A stretch of DNA of 64,000 bases, taken from the NCBI GenBank assembly GCA_030704615.1, contig CM060731.1, forward strand, positions 51,460,001 to 51,524,000, read 5' to 3'. Position 1 is the first letter of the stretch; each line of letters begins with the position of its first letter. Under the pieces are notes generated by a model, which saw only the letters and a program-made list of their open reading frames with translations, searched no databases and was not told where the DNA came from. A program made the translations under genes and the position numbers. The DNA comes from Takakia lepidozioides. Taxonomy: Eukaryota > Streptophyta > Takakiopsida > Takakiales > Takakiaceae. Positions 24,111 to 35,292 of the stretch are shown in pieces.

Positions 24111-24523
24111 TATTTTTTGCATTTTGTATGGTTGTTGGCCCTCGTTTTGTGTTTTGCATTGCAAGTCTTGCCAACCTGTTCTGCACCATGTTTTTTCATA
24201 AACCGCAAAGACCCTTTAGAGATTTCCTGGTGTTTGTCTGGAGAACGTCTATCAATGAGAAGTGGATGTGAATTGAGGGGAAGGAACTTCGTTAGAACAA
24301 ACTCATTCTCCTTCGTGTTCATTACGCAACAGGACATTATACTCTCTGAAATATTCTGTGCCCGTAGACAAAAACCATCCACAAACCACCCGTGATTTCT
24401 CATCCGACCAAGATTTGGATGAGGGAGGAGACTTCTCGGAAAGTGATTATACTCACATCTGATTGCAATCACCACAAACTGCCAATGTAACGCATGCCTG
24501 TTAAGCCTTATGGGTTCGAGCAC
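24110..24523 (-). CDS. Unrecognised 137-codon open frame
   Basis: Starts with an ATG at 24523. Contains MRNHGWFVDGFCLRAQN and NEFVLTKFLPLNSHP and a basic C-terminus. I do not recognise a domain. It is isolated between repeat arrays, so it is probably a fragment of a decayed gene or transposon and not an expressed protein. Confidence 0.2.
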   Translation of the reverse strand: MLEPIRLNRHALHWQFVVIAIRCEYNHFPRSLLPHPNLGRMRNHGWFVDGFCLRAQNISESIMSCCVMNTKENEFVLTKFLPLNSHPLLIDRRSPDKHQEISKGSLRFMKKHGAEQVGKTCNAKHKTRANNHTKCKK

Positions 24524-25019
24524 AAAATTCCTTGATTGTGTTAGTGTGGAAAAACTTGGGAATCACGGGTTGAAATACTGTAATATATTTTACTTCTGTA
24601 GTGGACTCAACACGTAACATAACAGACATGTCACCTTTCTCAAAGCATTTGTATCAGTCTGTAGCAATAGCAAACTTGGAAATCACAGTCTGAGAACAAT
24701 GTGAAACCATACTGTTCAAAAATGAAAAGGAGTACCTTAAACCACAAAAAGTAACAGCATCTTTCAAACAAGATATGTCATTAATGAAAATCAGTGCATT
24801 TATGTACAAGTTGCATGTAAAATAAAAAATTTAAAGTAAGTAGAGAAAGTAAAAAATTCAAAATGATACATATTAAATACTGAATATAAGTTATTTAAAA
24901 TATAAATGTAATAATGATAGAGAAAAAATGAAGATTGTTTTTTTTTCTTTGGTACTAGAACTCAGGATAGTGGCTCTAGAGGATTTTATCAGAATTATTG
25001 AAAAACCTAAAATTAAAAC

Positions 25020-25562
25020 CGTTATAGACACATGGTCAGCATAAGACCCAAAAGTAGGGTAACTTAGGAGGGATACCCCGGGAAAGATTATTCAATGTTA
25101 GAACTTTAAGTAAAATTCACTGTTTAATTTATTACATAAATTTCATTGAAAAATCTGAGAATGAACTGAATTTAAGACCAATTTTTTTTTTAAAAAAAAT
25201 TCAATGAAATAGAAGTATGAGTAGGTCTGAATTTTAGTAAAGTATTTAAATTTTATAATCAGCCGCTCGGGTGATCACCTCAGCTGCCCACTTGAACGGC
25301 TCCGGTCGTTATAGGCATATGGCCACCATAAAGCCCAAGTGCACTCTAAGCCATGAGACATACCCTCAGAAAACAATAAAGATTATTCAATGTTGGAACT
25401 TTAAGTAAAATTCATTATTTAATTTACATCATAAATTTCATTAAAAAATTGGGAATGAAATGAAAGTCAAAACCAAAATCAAATTTTTCATTTTTTTTAT
25501 GTCAATGAAATAGAAATGTGAATAGGTCTGAGATTTAGGAAGGTATCTAAATTTTATAATCA
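25020..25562. repeat. Two direct copies of a unit of about 295 bp
   Basis: The stretch beginning AAGATTATTCAATGTT (about 25085) recurs at about 25380, together with the flanking text through a closing TTTTATAATCAGCCG. The copies differ by many substitutions, so the duplication is old. Confidence 0.7.
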
Positions 25563-25830
25563 GCCGTTGGGGTGATCACCTCAACCGCTCCGGTGGTCAT
25601 CTCAGCTGCCTACTTGAATGGCTGGGGCGTTCACCTGAGCCGCTTAGGTTCGCACGTTAGCACCGCTAAGGTGTTCACCTGAGCCGCTCATGTTTGCGCC
25701 TCAACTGCCAACATGAGCCATTCAGTTTTGCGCCTCAGTAGGCTTAGGGGTTCACCTGAGCCACTTAGGTTTTCACCTCAGCTCCCCACTTGAGCCATTC
25801 ACGTGTTCACCTCAGCTGCCTATTGCCATA
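25560..25830. repeat. Degenerate minisatellite (GTTCACCTGAGCCGCT-like units)
   Basis: Ten or so imperfect units of 20-35 bases of the type TTCACCTCAGCTGCC or TTCACCTGAGCCGCT. The same motif ends each 295-bp unit to the left, so the array probably grew from it. Confidence 0.6.
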
Positions 25831-26290
25831 ATTGGCACTCTATACTTCCCAATAATAAAATGGGCCCAAGAGTAAAATGTGTCTTTGTTCTGGAGGCCCA
25901 TGTGTGGACTTGGCCCGCTGTCCAATGACCTGCTCCCCACCAGCCCCATGCATGGACTTGGCCCGCTGCCCAATGACTTTCGTGCCCCCCTAGTCTAAAT
26001 AGTATATATAGTTTTATTCGTTTATCAATAATCTTGAATTGATAATATGACTGAACACTTGAAGCTTTTGCATGAGTTAATAACAAAAGCACAATTAACA
26101 TAGTATAAAATTAGCTTATACTTGTACAAACTTTTAAACTAATAGGGAATTTGGCATGTTTACGAAGTAATTAAGATTTAAGATTTTTTTAGGCCAATCC
26201 CAGTCTTTACACAGTGGAAAGTTAGTTGATCATTTAGACCAATGACGGTCTTGACATGGTGTAAACATAATTCATCACATGTAACATACA
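25831..26290. other. Intergenic stretch
   Basis: No gene. CATGNNTGGACTTGGCCCGCTG occurs twice (about 25900 and 25950). Confidence 0.4.
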
Positions 26291-27290
26291 TTGTAAACCA
26301 ATAACCGAATTGCCAGCTTAATGGGATGGCATCATTCCAGTGAATTCTAGAAGCCAAGTCTCTGGAACATCATGTTCTAGCTCCCTTGCCCCAAGTGTTG
26401 TCAAATTCATTGGGTAGTGTGATCTTCGACGTCTCTAGCTTCATCTGCAAAGAGCTTCTCCCAAGACCCGCCAGGCCTTACGAGCCTCAGACAGTATGTT
26501 TGAGTGAGTCTTAAACAGAATAAAGCTACACTGTTTGATTTGCTGTCAAAAATAAATGTACCAACGAGCTTTCCAGACGTTCCATAGAATATGAGCTCTC
26601 AGAGTGGACCAGACAGGGCAAGTTGACCATAACGGTCCTGCCGAAAAATTCAGCAGCAAAATAGATGGGGCACCAGTAGGCACAACATTCCAATATGAAT
26701 AAAAAGAATGAACCCTCCTCCATGTCTTTGCAGCAACAGGGCATATAAGGAAGCAATGTTCGAGAGTCATGGGAAATTGCAGGTTGCATAGCTTACTGCA
26801 AGTTGCTGGTGTGTCAACAAGGTAATCAAGCACTGGTAAGATGTGATTGACAAGCTTCCAAAGTAATCCGCTAACTCTAACCACATGATCTTTTCTCCAG
26901 ACGTCGTCCCAGATAGCTTTCCAAGTGATCGGACAGTCAACCATTTGAGATAACATGTCAAGGAATAGCCCAACATAATTTTTTAGGCAAAAAAAGAGCA
27001 TGTTGCTTATTTAACCATATCCACTCATCTGGGTCAAATTGCAGAAGAGACACTGAGGCTGTCAAGCATCAGAGCAGATTGGGATTGGTGTGACAATCAT
27101 TTTCCATTGAAGGGTTAATATCTCCCGATGTCATGTAGCACACCCTGATTGCATATAGTAAACATTCATAACAAGAAGAGATGGTCGGGTGAATATAAAA
27201 TTCCAGAGGCGGAGATTTGGAATTTCACCCATGTAGCAAGGAACCAGGCCGAGAAATAACGAAGAAGGCTGTTTTGAAAGGGGGGTTATC
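26290..27290 (-). mobile_element. LINE (non-LTR retrotransposon) 3' remnant
   Basis: The minus-strand frame 27001-26546 has the zinc-binding region that follows LINE reverse transcriptase in plants (zf-RVT): LLWKLVNHILPVLDYL, a Cys pair, MTLEHCFLICPVA.KTWRRV and a terminal ILWNVWKARW. Flanking minus-strand text is decayed and full of stops. No poly-A tail or target duplication was identified. Confidence 0.6.
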
Positions 27291-27298
27291 GATGGAGG

Positions 27299-27428
27299 GT
27301 GTATCTAGGGAAGGAGGACACATTGGATTTGTCTAATGGCATGGGATACTCAGTGATGAACATGCTACTTGAGGGCTATAATGGAAAGGGTCACACTGTG
27401 ATCATGGATAGTTTTTTTCCAGTCCATT
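27299..27428 (+). pseudogene. piggyBac-type transposase, left part
   Basis: YLGKEDTLDLSNGMGYSVM and LLEGYNGKGHTVIMDSFF match the DDE core of piggyBac-family (PGBD-like) transposases, the Asp of MDSFF being a catalytic position in that family. The frame is cut at 27428 by a retrotransposon. The continuation is at 45383. The flank CCATT (27424-27428) is the left target duplication. Confidence 0.7.
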
Positions 27429-28095
27429 TGTCGTGCGCATACATATCGCTACACAACTACATCGCTGTCCAAAACCACACAACACATGTGCACACCATAC
27501 ACTAGTATATCACTAGTCCACCACTAGTCCAACCACTAGGCTACAACAAGTCAGTCACTAGGCTGCTACTATGCTGCCCACTATGGCAGTCACTAGTCCA
27601 CACAATGATAAAGAAGAAGAATACAAGCACAAGCTCATGCAAGCTCACAAAGCTGAAGCATAAACTCATGCATATATAACCTCATCACTCAAATACAAGT
27701 CAAGTCAAATGCACCCCACACCATGGGGAATCCACACTACAGCGCCATAGCTAGGCGCGGTGAGGCTCAACTCGAGAAAGATGAGTCTCCCGCGCTTGCC
27801 GTGAAGATAACCACTCCAGGGCCTAAATCTGCCTTGACCCCTGGATTGATACTTGGGCCAATCCCAAATGTCAATATGTAAAAGCTAGCTATTTTCTAGC
27901 TAGTTTCACACTAGTGATAAAATAACTTGACAGCTGTCGTGCGCATACATATCGCTACACAACTACATCGCTGTCCAAAACCACACCACACACTAGTATA
28001 CCACTAGTCCACCACTAGTCCAACCACTAGGCTACAACTAGTCAGTCACTAGGCTGCCACTATGCTGCCCACTATGGCAGTCACTAGTCCACACA
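27429..28095 (-). repeat. Gypsy-1 3' LTR complex: R-S-R
   Basis: 27429-27604 (R1) and 27935-28095 (R2) are near-identical, each from TGTCGTGCGC to TCCACACA on plus. Between them is S (27606-27932), from TGATAAAGAAG to AACTTGACA. On minus the order is polypurine tract, R2, S, R1, piggyBac. An LTR of R2 plus S (490 bp) fits the tract on one side and the primer-site side of S' on the other; R1 is extra. Confidence 0.75.
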
Positions 28096-28110
28096 ATCGC
28101 CCCCCTAGCT
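28096..28110 (-). other. Polypurine tract of Gypsy-1
   Basis: The minus strand reads AGCTAGGGGGGCGAT immediately before R2, the position expected for plus-strand DNA priming next to the 3' LTR. Confidence 0.65.
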
Positions 28111-28358
28111 GGTGCTTAGGTCCCTCTAAGTCCAGGTAGCCACAAGATGTGATAGTGACCATAGTCTCACTAAGTCCTCCACCACTGTCCCTACTACACT
28201 CAAACTCGATAGATTAAGAGGCCGGGTGCAAGAGTTGCCCCATCGTTAGTCGCCGTCTTGCAACCTGTGAACTTGAGCCTGGGATCTTGTGTATTGACTC
28301 CTATGAGCTTGGCCTCGGGCCATGTCTTGTTAGCTGCCTCTAGTCATGTCCACTGCCA

Positions 28359-29641
28359 CTATCCCAAGCAGTGTGGACATAATCAATCTCCATCAAGAAC
28401 CCTCTCAAGAGGTGGTGTCAAACATCCCATATGTCAACCTCTTGAGCATCGATCACACACCAGCATGGTGGCTGCCCCTTTGGCAGACCCACAGAGCATG
28501 CACCTCAAACCTGCAGGTACCACTGCCAAGTTTGGGTCAACTCTGTCATCGACATTGGGAAGGTGACATGGCGCACAATTACGCACATGGTCTTTCCAAG
28601 TCATGCCATCCCGACCCTCCAAGATCAGGACTCCTGAGGGCAACACCTCTCGAACCCTCAGAATAACACGCCCTACAATGACATCCAGGGTCGTAGGAGC
28701 AGTCTGCTGCAAATAAACATAGTAAACCGCCGAACCCCAAGACGATATCCTCCACCACGTATAGTGGCATACCTCAACGTATCACGGTGTTGTGCAATGG
28801 CAAGGTTCTCAAAAGCCATGGGCATGACTTTCTTGAACAACTCTGCACGCTGATTACATGCACGTACCCACACGTCCGGATCGTCAAGGTTAAGGACTTG
28901 AGCAGTGTCCCTACGAATGGCTGCAAGCAAATTCGGCTCTCGGCCAAAGAGAAGGAAATATGGTGAGAAGGAGGCAAGTGATGCTTGTTTGTTGAACCTG
29001 TAGCCCATGGCTAACCAAGGAACCTGAAGATCCCAATCTCCTAGGTGTCCCTTCTGCAAGCCATACTTGCGTAAACCCCTCTTCACCGTCTGAACAACTC
29101 TCTTTGCCAAGCCATCAGCCTCAGGATGATCCCGAAAAGTGGTGCGGTGGTCTATCAAGGTTTTATCACACAAAGCCTGAAACTCCCCCAAGAACTCTCT
29201 CCCTTGGTCCGTGAGTACCCCAGCTGGAGCACCGAATCGGCTAAGCACACGATCCAAGAATGCATACGTAGCCCCTTCACTAGCCTTGTCAGGCAATGGA
29301 CCCAACTCAATCCACTTGGAGAAGTGCTCCACCATCACCAACACATATCTGTGGTGGCGCATAGTCAGTGGCAACGGTCCTGCGAAGTCAAGACTCCACC
29401 TGTAGCCCAATCCCATGATTGGTAAAGGATGCAACTATGGTGTAGGGGCGTTGAATGAAGCACGCATCCTGTCACACACCATGCACCTAGCCATGAACTG
29501 TTGCACCTCTGTATGCATACCACGCCACCAATACTGCCCCTGCAGTAAACTGTGAGTGCGTCGCACTCCATAATGCCCCAACTCCTCATGGGCATGCCGC
29601 ACTAACCGTGCACGCTGTATGGGGTGAAGCACAATCCTCAC
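28359..29641 (-). pseudogene. Gypsy-1 integrase with C-terminal PHD finger
   Basis: Minus from 29641: HHCC finger (HAHEELGHYG, CMVCDR), a stop at 29435, then the catalytic core with Asp in SLDFAGPLPL, Asp in VLTDQGREF and Glu in HPEADGLAKR. After a shift near 28700 comes the C-terminal region (TLDVIVGRVILRVREVLP, NCAPCHLPNVD). It ends in a PHD finger: CMLCG, MLVCDRC, a TGA where Trp belongs (28434-28436), HMGC, LTPPLE, a second TGA at a Trp position (28383-28385), then LCPHC. PHD fingers read histone H3 tails, so the finger could guide insertion. Gypsy-2 instead has a chromodomain in this place. Confidence 0.85.
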
Positions 29642-29699
29642 CCGACCATCCTCCCATACTCGAAGCAGGTGTATCCCCTCCCACTTGAACCTCTTGGCT

Positions 29700-31290
29700 C
29701 GTTATAGGATCCGATCCCTCTCCCTGGCAGTCACAGTGGCTGCTGTGTCTCCCGTGCGGAGGTAGTCCAACACAGTCGAATCCTCATGTGTATCTCTGGC
29801 ACCACCTGGCTCATCACTAGCCTCAGGGTCCTCAGACACTCCGTCTATAGTCATCCCTGTTGTAGGTCCAACCTGACCTCCCGATGCCAAGATACACAAA
29901 AATGCAGATGCGTGCCATCCCGGCACCATCTCCTCGTCCGTCTCACCATGCCACCGAGCTCCAGTGTCATCTTGCATGGATTGCGGCTCAATCCGTCCGC
30001 ATCCCGATTGAACAAACCCGGTCGATGCACAACCTGAAAGTCATATTCCTGGAGTATGAGTGCCCTCCGTGCAAGCTTCCCCGTAAGCTTGTCAACCACT
30101 TGAGTGGCTGGTGATCCGTGACAAGGGTGAAGAGATTGCCGTATAGATAGCACCTGAAGTGTGCCACAGCCCACACCGCAGCTAAACACTCTCCCTCATA
30201 TGAGCTGTACTTAGCCTCTACAGCGTTGTTCAAGCGGCTAGCATAAGCCACTACGAACTCTCTTCCCTCATCATCCACTTGTGTGAGCACCGCTCCAAGC
30301 CCCAGCATGCTCCAATCCGTATGCAGCTGAAAGGGACGCCCCCTGATAGGTCGTCTCAGGATAGGCGCCGAGGTCAACCTCGTCTTGAGCTCTTGAAAAA
30401 CTCGTTCCTACTCATCTTCCCACTGCCACTCCTTGGTCAGCTTGGTTAGAGCCTTTGCAATGGCACTAAATCCCTTGACAAACCGTCCATAATAGTTTGT
30501 CAACCCCATGAAAGCTCGAACTCAGCTCACATCCGTGGGGCGTGGAATTTGTGCAATGGTTTCTATCTTAGTCTGCTATACCCCCAATCCTCCATGATAT
30601 ATCATATAACCCAGATACTCAATCTGGTTATGGAAAAACTTGCACTTCCCCGGATGCAACTTCAATCCATGCGCTCTCAAGCGTTCCAATACCACCTGAA
30701 GGTGTCTCTCATGCTCCTCTGGACACCGTAGCACTAAAGATGATGATGTCATCTATGTAGCACCGAGCAAAGTCCACCCCTGCTAGAATCCTATCCATGA
30801 CTCTCTGAAACTCTGCAGGAGCATTCTTAAGCCCAAATGGTAAGAACCGCCACTGATATAGGCAATCCTTGCCATGCTCATTGATCCCCCAGAATGTCGT
30901 CTTCTGCTTGTCCGCCTCCTTGATCGGCAACTGGTGATATCCGGATCGTAAATCCAAAGTGCTAAAGACCTTAGCATGCCCGATGGTATCAAAGATCTCC
31001 TCTGGTGTTGGCATGACATACTTATCGGACTTGGTCTGACGATTTACAGGCCAGTAATCACCGCACATACGTCTCTCCGTCCAATTGCCATAGATATCCT
31101 TCTTGGTTGGCATCACTGTGGCTAAAGCATACTCTCCACTAGAGAGCTCCACCAAACCAGCCTCCCAGAGATCTTGAGTCCTCATCTGAATCAAAGACCT
31201 CTCCATGTCACTATATCTATAGGGTCTCCGAAAGATTGACGTGTCAGTGGCCAACTCAATATGAATCTCTTGACCCTTCAGTGCTCCCAA
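29700..31290 (-). pseudogene. Gypsy-1 reverse transcriptase and RNase H
   Basis: Reverse transcriptase from 31290 ([60 protein letters not shown]) with catalytic YIDDIIIFS near 30740. A frame break at 30709 follows. The thumb continues HLQVVLERLRAHGLKLHP with a TAG and a TGA, and RNase H follows (LHTDWSMLGLGAVL, YSSYEGECLAAVWAV, FTLVTDHQPLKWL). The order after the methyltransferase and before integrase is that of Ty3/gypsy pol. Confidence 0.88.
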
Positions 31291-31676
31291 GTCCTTGAAG
31301 GAAAAGCAATTCCTGTAAGCCCTCAGGAACCGCCGTATAAGTCGTTTTTATCCTCCAGTGACAATGGGTCCAATGTTAGGCTCCCAATTGTCCTCCGTAA
31401 CTGCAACCTTAAGTCCATTGGGCTTAGAGGTAGAGGACGCGTCCAGTGGTTTCTATGTTGCAACCTCTTGAGCAGTACTCCCTAGCTGCTCAGTCAATGA
31501 CAAGGCCTCATCCTGCCCCATCATCTCATCCTCGAGGACTTCCTCAACCCGAGAAAAATCCCCAACCTCATTCATCACCGCCACCTTGGCTGCCATCTCC
31601 CTCTGAACCTCGAGCACCTCCCACGTGTGCCATGGATGCCTGCACCCCGTGGTCCTCTCATGCTCGCCCCCACTTA

Positions 31677-32813
31677 CTACCTGTACCGTCTCGGTAGGCA
31701 GAGAGACCATCGAGGGAAGTGTACTCCGCACTTTGCGTTGCTCAACCATAGCCAAGCTAGCAGTGTAGGTAATGCTACTCGTGGTTGACCCATCTTGTTG
31801 ACCACTGCCAAATGTGAACGGTCATCGTGTCTCACACGCTGAGACTGCCTCCCTGAGTCCAAAATGCTATCCGCTGTGAGGTGTGCTGGCCGCTGCACCC
31901 CATCAAATGCATGCTTGAGCAGTGCGGGTGGCATCAAGTTAGTCCACCATAGCCGTGGACGATGAGCCCGTGACCCCACTGCAGCTGCATCTAGCAACAC
32001 TGCTGACTCAAGCCACGACCTGACTTGAAGCACACTAGCCATCACCCTGGCCCGAGAATCGCCCATCAGTGGCACATTCTCCAAGATGAATGCTGGAGAT
32101 ACAGCTTGATGAAGCTGCAAGTGGCGCAAAACCCGCACCATCTCCCAAAATAGACCCAACCTCGAGTCTCGCAATCCATTGCCATGCCCGGCTGATGAAT
32201 GCCCTTGGCAGGGCCAACCTGCCACTACTAGATCAATGGAGCCAACCCGCTCCAAATCCTACGCCCCCAACAACGAAATGTCTGCTGGCAAGGCCTGCTG
32301 ATATCCACAAACTGCAGACACCGGCAACAACTTAGGGTACTGCTGCACCAACTGAGCAACATGGCAAAGTGAAACGCGTCGTGCAGTCTCATCCCTCTCC
32401 ACATACAGGACACGCCGAACTCGTACACCTGCCTGTAACACAGCAGCCAATCCGGTGCTGATCCCGCCAAACAAGTCCAGAAGACAAATGTCTTCATCTG
32501 GATACTGCCACACAATAGGTGTGGTGTCCAATGGAGACAACTGAGGTGGTCCTGGTGCAATCCCCGCACTCTCCTCCTCTCCTGATGGTACAAAAGCCTC
32601 TACTCAGGCTTGTTGCACCCGTCGATCAGCAACCCACTGCAAATCCTTGCTCGTGCCCCACAATGGAGTCTGAGCAACCATGACAAATAACTCCGCCATA
32701 CCATACATGTCATCCTGCTCTCCCGGAGGTGTGTCATCCTCTGAATGAGCGTTGCCCTTTAGCAACTCTCCATGCCAAGTCACTACAGCTGTGAATGCTA
32801 TTAGTGTCGGCAT
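31677..32813 (-). pseudogene. Gypsy-1 C5-cytosine DNA methyltransferase domain
   Basis: One minus-strand frame from 32813 to 31677, broken by TGA at 32604-32606 and TAG at 32259-32261. Cytosine-5 methyltransferase motifs appear in order: motif I LLDLFGGISTGLAAV (AdoMet binding), motif II VLYVERDE, motif IV VVAGWPCQGHSSAG with the catalytic Cys, motif VI FILENVPL, and motif VIII GSRAHRPRLWWTNL. The wording is closest to Dnmt3/DRM-type enzymes (DGIxTGL, SxAHRxRxxW). A C-terminal stretch continues in another frame after about 31740. It lies between protease and reverse transcriptase, in the same strand and order as pol, so it belongs to the element. Target-recognition residues could not be judged. 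Confidence 0.9.
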
Positions 32814-33837
32814 CTTGCCCCGTTGGGCGAACGCAACTTAACATCATAGGGAGCTGCACACGCCGGCCCTCCCCTGACTGCCATCCAGGCCTATAGGAAG
32901 CTGACTCCTCCCAAAAATCCAGGATGAAGCCCATGGGGTACAACACTGCCCCACCAACCAGGACATCGTACGAGACCGCGTCTGTCACAATGGCCTTGGC
33001 TCACATCACTGAGCCATCTGTAGGGTGATCCGGCCGTAGTCTGATAGCCAACTCACGCCGTGTCATGCCCCGAGCCTGCTCCAATCCTCCCATAGACGTC
33101 TGTATTTGGAAAAGACAAGGCTCCATATCCGCCTCCGTGAGGCCCAAATCTGCAATAGCAGCTCTGCCCAGTATCAATGGCTGAGCTCCCGAGTCCAACA
33201 AGACCCGTAGTGGTCGGTACCTCTTGCCTGCCGGTCCACTCAAACAGAAAATGTCATCCCGGTTGTCTAACATGACAACTCCAGGTGTCACCGTGGCGCG
33301 CTCAATGGCTGGCTTAGCTGGCAGCTCCATCAACCTGGTAGCTGCAACTTGCTATAGTGCCGTCGTGGCAGTCTTGATCCTCAAATCCGAGGATCCCTCC
33401 GATACTACACCTCCCACTATCTCCGTAGAAGATGAAGTAACCTCCCCACTCTCACAGAGTATAGCTGCCAACCTGAACACCTCAGTTGGTCTTACCCCCG
33501 ACGTCGCAATCATGGTAGCCGTGAACAATGGAGCCTGGCACACAGATGTGGCCGCTCCCAGCAACACACTAGCTGCCGTAGCCTTGGCAACACTAGGTAG
33601 TGGTGTTGCCCGTGTAGCTCTCCCCAATGGCATAGTAACCTCCGCCTCAGTAACAGTTGGGCAAAAACTAGGTGTCATGGATGGCGTCGACACTGTCTCC
33701 GCCAATGTGAATGACTGAGAAAGCCTAGCCTGATGGCTTGCCTCCCCACACTGTGGATCCAACTCCACCTCTGCACCTCGTGGCTCAGGAACTCGTGCTG
33801 CTCCTCGAGTCACGGCTGCAGCAGACTCCACCTGCAC
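32734..33837 (-). pseudogene. Gypsy-1 aspartic protease and linker
   Basis: A Pro/Ala/Thr-rich linker (33837-33352) leads in the same frame, past one stop, into the retropepsin-like domain: RVLLDSGAQPLILG with the catalytic Asp, then AAIADLGL. A TGA at about 33001-33003 (probably once CGA) is followed in frame by SYDVLVGGAVLYPMG and YRPGWQSGEGRR, the end of the protease region. A frameshift near 32810 leads into the methyltransferase frame. Confidence 0.75.
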
Positions 33838-34067
33838 TAGTGGTAGTGCTGCTCCGACATGAATCCCATGCCTCCCATATCTCCTCCCTCAGGAGTAGGA
33901 GGTGGACCATCCGGCCTTGGAGCCGGTACCACCAGAGCTGTAGCCATGGCAGCGAGCCTCTGCTCTAGCTGCTGAAGCCGGTTGGCCATGCCTTGGTCAA
34001 CACCCTGACCTCCGCGTCCTTGGCCATGTTGAGCTTGTCCTTGGCCTGCACCCCGTGCTTGGCCACC

Positions 34068-35267
34068 TCATCCTCTTTGGGCTACTCCACCTCGCCCCCG
34101 GCCACCATTGTTCCCTTGGAACTGGCCTGGGCGCAACTCAGGATGCAAACCATAACATTGGGCCTCTCCATGCCTGTGCTTGCCACAATGCCCACACGGC
34201 AACTGTGTAGGCTGTGCATATGTCGGCCATTTGCCTCCCTCTGGGCAATCCTTCTTGACATGGGGTCCTCCACATGTCCAACACACCACATCCGCACGTT
34301 GTTGGCCTGCAAATGAAGGAAGAGACCCCTGCATCTGAGGTCCTCTCTGTCCTTCCCTGAGCTTCACTTGAGCCCCCTTGTTGCCTTGAGCACGTTGAGG
34401 TAGTGGTTGGCTAGGAGCACCACTACCCCGTGGTGTCTCCTTAGCAAATCCCACCATGACCACTCGTTCCTCTACCATGTTGAACTCTATCCACTCTGCC
34501 ATCAAAAACACATTTGCTAAGGTAGGTTGGGCCGCTTGTAGGAGAGTTGCATCCCGCACCCTTCACCTCAGCTCCTTGTCCAATATCCCATACCAGAATT
34601 GGACTGCCTGAGCTTCCGTAACCCCTTGGGTTACATTTATCAAGCGCCTCATGCGAGTGAAAGCCTCCCTCAAGCTCTCAGTAGGCTTCCGTTGGAACTC
34701 TTGCAAGCTCCGCAACTTCTCTGTACAACTTCTCTGTTTAGGACATGTCCTCACCCCTTGGTAGTTCCCTCTCAACTCTTCGAAGAACTCCACAACAGGG
34801 TTGAAGGCAGGCACGGGTACTGGTGCTGGTGCGGTAGTGGCTTGGGTGGACGTCGTAGCTACGGTACCACTAGTCCTACTAGTCGCACTGCTGCTTGCTG
34901 AAGCTGCCGGTGCAGCGGCACGTGTAGCCACTGCCCTCGTGGCTTTAGTGCCCCTAGTGATGGAGACATAGTCAGGTGACCAGTACATCCTCCACTTCTC
35001 AATCTCATCCTCATGCCCCCGCCTGAACTCATGGTAATCATCCATAGGCGGCCCCTCAAGGTGCTGAAATAGTCCCTTCCATGCTATGAAAGGCGTAAAT
35101 AGTTGTGGATTGCGCATTTGCTGCAAATCACACCAACTATCAAACTCTTGGATAAAATCATCCAGCTCGATGGTGCCCACCGCCCCAGAATATCTTTGTG
35201 GCCCCTTGGTAGCTCTATACATCTCCTCCATTGTGTCCCACAACAATGGCAAGAAAACAACTTGCAT
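34068..35267 (-). pseudogene. Gypsy-1 gag
   Basis: Capsid-type region (FIQEFDSWCDLQQM, WKGLFQHLEGPPMDDY, ESLREAFTRMRRL) ends at a stop at 34563, and the same polyprotein continues to zinc knuckles CWTCGGPHVKKDC and CGHCGKHRHGEAQC (CX2CX4HX4C), then a Gly/Arg-rich tail. The start is uncertain because Gypsy-2 is inserted just upstream (35288-42278) and the joined frame contains a stop. Confidence 0.75.
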
Positions 35268-35292
35268 CGCCGGTGTGAGTCCTCTGATTCAC

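Noticed and set aside
31677-32813. Host methyltransferase gene caught by chance in the retrotransposon
   Set aside because: It lies in pol order on the same strand, frame-linked to the protease end, with no introns or separate target duplications. Not strictly excluded without other copies.
33224-33718. 164-codon plus-strand open frame
   Set aside because: Antisense to the Gypsy-1 protease and linker, no domain.
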